From JACKOF01 sp041571855 (GTDB lineage Bacteria; Pseudomonadota; Gammaproteobacteria; Pseudomonadales; Porticoccaceae): DNA of 7,956 nucleotides. Made by a program: the position numbers and the translations under genes. Below the pieces are notes generated by a model. The model was not told the DNA's origin, did no database searches, and worked only from the letters and a program-made list of their open reading frames with translations. Shown here in pieces: positions 5,242 through 7,956 of the stretch. The DNA is taken from assembly GCA_041571855.1 (NCBI GenBank), contig JBFFTH010000093.1, positions 1 to 7,956 of the forward strand, in the 5' to 3' direction. Each line of letters begins with the position of its first letter. The first letter of the stretch is position 1.

Positions 5242-7869
5242 CTAGCCGGTATTTCGCATCCCCGCGGCAACGCCGGCAATGGTCACCATAAGCGCCTGTT
5301 CGATGTCGTCATTGCGCTGCTGTCGGTCGCGCACCAGCAGTTCAGCGTGCCAGACATTGAGCGGATCTGTGTAGATATTGCGCAAGCCAATGGATTGCGC
5401 GGTCCAGGGCTGACCCTCCAGTAATTGCTGCTTGCCAGAAATCGTCAGCACAGTCTCAATGTCGCGGGCCAGCTGGGTGCGCAGGCGCTCACCGATCGGT
5501 AGCAAGTCTGCGTCTACCAACTTGCTGTCGTAGTAGGCCGCAAGCCCCTTGTCGGCCTTGGCAAAGACCATCTCAAGCAAAGACAGGCGCGCGGCAAAAA
5601 AAGGCCACTGGGTGATCATTTCATCCAGCACTTCGCCGTGTCCGTCTGCAACAACTTCCTGCAGCGCGGCCCCGGCACCGAGCCAGGCGGGCAACATCAG
5701 GCGATTCTGGCTCCAGGCAAATATCCAGGGAATGGCGCGCAGGCTCTCGATGCCGCCGCCGGCCTTGCGCCTTGCAGGCCGCGAACCCAGGGGCAACCTG
5801 GCCAGTTCCTGCTCTGGCGTCGCCTGGCGAAAATATTCCACAAAGCGCGGCTCTTCCCGCACCACGGCGCGGTAGTGCCGGCATGCGCTGTCGGAAATAC
5901 GATCCATAATGGCGCGCCACTCCGGCCTCGGAGCGGGCGGTTCCAGCAGGTTGGCCTGGAGAATGGCGCTGGTGTAAAGCGCGAGGGTTTTAATCGCAAT
6001 CGACGGCAGTCCCAGCTTGGCCCGAATCATCTCGCCCTGCTCCGTCACCCGCAGGCCACTCTTTAAACTGCCGGGCGGCTGCGACAAGAGCGCCGCGTGC
6101 GCCGGGGCACCGCCACGACCAACAGTGCCTCCGCGACCATGGAACAGGGTCAGACTGACGCCATAGGCATTGCAGACCTCCAGCAACGACTCCTGGGCGC
6201 GATACTGGGCCCAGGCTGCAGCCATCACGCCGGCATCCTTGGCAGAGTCTGAGTAACCGATCATCACCATAAGCCGATTGCCGATCTGTTGACGGTACCA
6301 GTTATTTTCAAGCAGGCTGCCGATCACCTGCGGCGCGCGATTGAGGTCATCCAGGGTTTCAAAAAGGGGCGACACAGGAAGACTGAAACTGCAACCGGAC
6401 TCCTTTAACAGCAGTTGTACCGCCAATATATCCGATGGCTGTCGGGCCATGGAAATCACATAACCACCCAGCGCCTCCGGTACCTGTTCCGCAGCCACCA
6501 CACAGGTGTCCAGCACCTCCTGGACATCCTCGCTGGGTTGCCAGCTTTTCGGAATCAGGGGCCGTCTGCTTTGCAACTCGGCAAAGAGGAAATCCTGCTT
6601 CTGCTGCTCGCTCCACTGCTCATAGTCACCCAGTCCCAGGTAGCAGGTCAGTTCCGACAGTGCCTGGCTGTGACGGCCGGATTCCTGGCGAATATCGTGC
6701 CGCACCAGATGCACCCCAAAGCAGCGCAGACGTCGCAACAGGTCGAGTAGCCGCCCATTGGCAATCACCTTCATACCGCAGCTGACCAGCGACTGGTAAC
6801 AAGTGTGCAACGGCTGCCAGAGCTGGTCCATATCAGTCAGTATTTCAGAGCCGCCACGCCCCTTCCCGGAAATTTGGCCAGAGATATCGGTGAGTGTATT
6901 GCGCAGCAGGTCACGGAGGGACTTGAGGACAGCGCGATAGGGTTCGTGGGCTCCTGCAGCCAGTTCTGCGAGTTCTTCATTACAGGCCGTCATTGACAAT
7001 TCATCGATCAGGCAGGTCACATCGCGCAGATAGAGATCTGCAACCATCCAGCGGCTTGACAGCAGAACCTCCCGCGTAACACCGGCAGTGACATTGGGGT
7101 TGCCATCGCGGTCGCCGCCCATCCAGGAGACAAAACTGACCGGTGCCGCCGTCAGCGGCAGGTTGACACCACAGGCCTGGTGCAGACAGCCATCGAGGCG
7201 TCGCAGAAAATCCGGCACCGCCTGCCAGAGGGATTTCTCCAGGACAGCAAAGCCCCACTTGGCTTCATCGACCGGCGTTGGACGCTCAACGCGAAAATCA
7301 TAGCTGTACCAGATCTGGGTAATCAGTTCACGAAGGCGGCCAAATATTCTCTCCCGCTCCCGCTCGGTCAGGCCCTGCAACTCAAGCTGGCCGAGGCAGG
7401 TATCAATCTCGCCGTATTTATGGATCAGGGTGCGACGGGTAATTTCAGTGGGGTGCGCGGTCAGAACCAGTTCAATATGCAGCGACCCAACCGCATCGAC
7501 TACTGCCTGCCGATCGATGCCTGATTTCTCTAGCTGGCTGAAAACATCTCGCAGCGTATTGGTGGCGGAAAGCTCGTCATCCATTCCCCGCGATATCATA
7601 TGATGCTGATCGGCAATATTGGCAAGATTCAGAAATTGACTGAAGGCACGTGCAACCGGCACCAGCTGGCCAGTATCGAGTGAGTCCAGGGTATCCCTGA
7701 GGGATTCCCGATCCGTGGTATCGCCTCCACGTGCCGACTTCGAGAGCAAGCGGATCTGCTCAATCTTGGCCAGAAACTCCGGGCCTTCAGACTCGGCAAT
7801 AATATTGCCCAGCAACCTGCCCAACATGCTGACATTGCGCCGCAGCGGCGTGTACTTTGGTTCGCTCAT
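5242..7869 (-). CDS. ppc: Phosphoenolpyruvate carboxylase
   Basis: The enzyme adds bicarbonate to phosphoenolpyruvate to form oxaloacetate and phosphate, refilling the citric acid cycle; it is cytosolic and normally a tetramer. The 875 residues are full length (E. coli has 883). Seen in order: the catalytic-His block VLTAHPTEITRRT (His139, E. coli His138), SWMGGDRDGNPNVT (248-261), the signature MIGYSDSAKDAG (536-547), the glycine loop GRGGTVGRGGAP (578-589, Arg579 and Arg585), TEQGEMIRAKLGLP (609 on), RNIYTDPLNVW (830 on) and the C-terminal AGMRNTG. Lys771, Arg830 and the Asn of MRNTG match E. coli Lys773, Arg832 and Asn881, the aspartate-inhibitor site, so feedback inhibition by aspartate is expected. 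The start at 7869 matches the E. coli N-terminus and has CAGGG (7876-7880) 6 bases upstream. It appears to be transcribed alone. Confidence 0.98.
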   Translation of the reverse strand: MSEPKYTPLRRNVSMLGRLLGNIIAESEGPEFLAKIEQIRLLSKSARGGDTTDRESLRDTLDSLDTGQLVPVARAFSQFLNLANIADQHHMISRGMDDELSATNTLRDVFSQLEKSGIDRQAVVDAVGSLHIELVLTAHPTEITRRTLIHKYGEIDTCLGQLELQGLTERERERIFGRLRELITQIWYSYDFRVERPTPVDEAKWGFAVLEKSLWQAVPDFLRRLDGCLHQACGVNLPLTAAPVSFVSWMGGDRDGNPNVTAGVTREVLLSSRWMVADLYLRDVTCLIDELSMTACNEELAELAAGAHEPYRAVLKSLRDLLRNTLTDISGQISGKGRGGSEILTDMDQLWQPLHTCYQSLVSCGMKVIANGRLLDLLRRLRCFGVHLVRHDIRQESGRHSQALSELTCYLGLGDYEQWSEQQKQDFLFAELQSRRPLIPKSWQPSEDVQEVLDTCVVAAEQVPEALGGYVISMARQPSDILAVQLLLKESGCSFSLPVSPLFETLDDLNRAPQVIGSLLENNWYRQQIGNRLMVMIGYSDSAKDAGVMAAAWAQYRAQESLLEVCNAYGVSLTLFHGRGGTVGRGGAPAHAALLSQPPGSLKSGLRVTEQGEMIRAKLGLPSIAIKTLALYTSAILQANLLEPPAPRPEWRAIMDRISDSACRHYRAVVREEPRFVEYFRQATPEQELARLPLGSRPARRKAGGGIESLRAIPWIFAWSQNRLMLPAWLGAGAALQEVVADGHGEVLDEMITQWPFFAARLSLLEMVFAKADKGLAAYYDSKLVDADLLPIGERLRTQLARDIETVLTISGKQQLLEGQPWTAQSIGLRNIYTDPLNVWHAELLVRDRQQRNDDIEQALMVTIAGVAAGMRNTG

Positions 7870-7956
7870 GGATAGCCCTGTCTATTTCTATGCCCAGCTG
7901 ATCATTTGCAGCGGATAAATTCACTTCGCGTCCATAGCAACTGGAGGCTGAACAAC
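7870..7956 (-). promoter_or_regulatory. Upstream region of ppc
   Basis: These 87 bases carry the ppc ribosome site (CAGGG, 7876-7880) and presumably its promoter. I cannot pick out a convincing -35/-10 pair. No gene start is visible before the window ends. Confidence 0.35.

Noticed and set aside
5017..5424. Plus-strand 135-codon frame overlapping the 3' end of ppc
   Set aside because: It is antisense to the transposase relic and to ppc, with low-information sequence and no domain.
7891..7899. Plus-strand TATGCCCAG upstream of ppc, matching part of the duplicated promoter element
   Set aside because: The match is only nine bases, the downstream conserved block and box spacing are not kept, and it points away from ppc. 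Chance is likely.

Overview
The window looks like chromosomal DNA of a free-living Gammaproteobacterium. The phosphoenolpyruvate carboxylase has the Escherichia/Pseudomonas-type sequence and the phospholipase A is a classical outer-membrane OMPLA, so the cell is Gram-negative. A marine lineage near Pseudomonadales/Cellvibrionales is plausible but is only inference. Most genes are GC-rich. The phospholipase D-family gene and its leader are visibly more AT-rich.

Layout, left to right. The left edge (1-786, minus) holds the first 262 codons of a mechanosensitive (MscS-type) channel gene, cut by the window end. A gene-poor stretch of about 570 bases follows. It carries the channel's promoter at one end and, at the other, a tandem 19-base repeat just before a plus-strand gene. 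That gene (1357-2940) encodes a lipoprotein with two HKD motifs, resembling the cardiolipin synthase ClsC (YmdC). It converges on an outer-membrane phospholipase A gene, pldA-like (3243-4280, minus). Upstream of pldA lie a repeat-rich leader and a small secreted Asp/Lys-rich protein with a calcium-loop-like motif (4535-4810, minus). A decayed fragment of an IS91-type transposase (about 4940-5122, minus) comes next. The complete ppc gene (5242-7869, minus) fills the rest. The last 87 bases are ppc's upstream region.

Four of the five genes are minus-strand, but the gaps are wide, so most are probably transcribed separately. A theme is the cell envelope: an osmotic channel, an outer-membrane phospholipase, a phosphatidyl-transferase-like lipoprotein and a small periplasmic protein. 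The PEP carboxylase is an unrelated anaplerotic enzyme.

The most notable non-coding signal is a 39-base element present twice (818-856 and 4832-4870, 34 of 39 bases identical). Each copy lies in the same orientation and a short distance ahead of a minus-strand exported-protein gene. Each reads as a -35/-10 promoter with 17-base spacing whose spacer is itself conserved, which suggests co-regulation of the channel and the small protein. I see no CRISPR array, tRNA, rRNA or intact mobile element, and no clear new multi-gene system.
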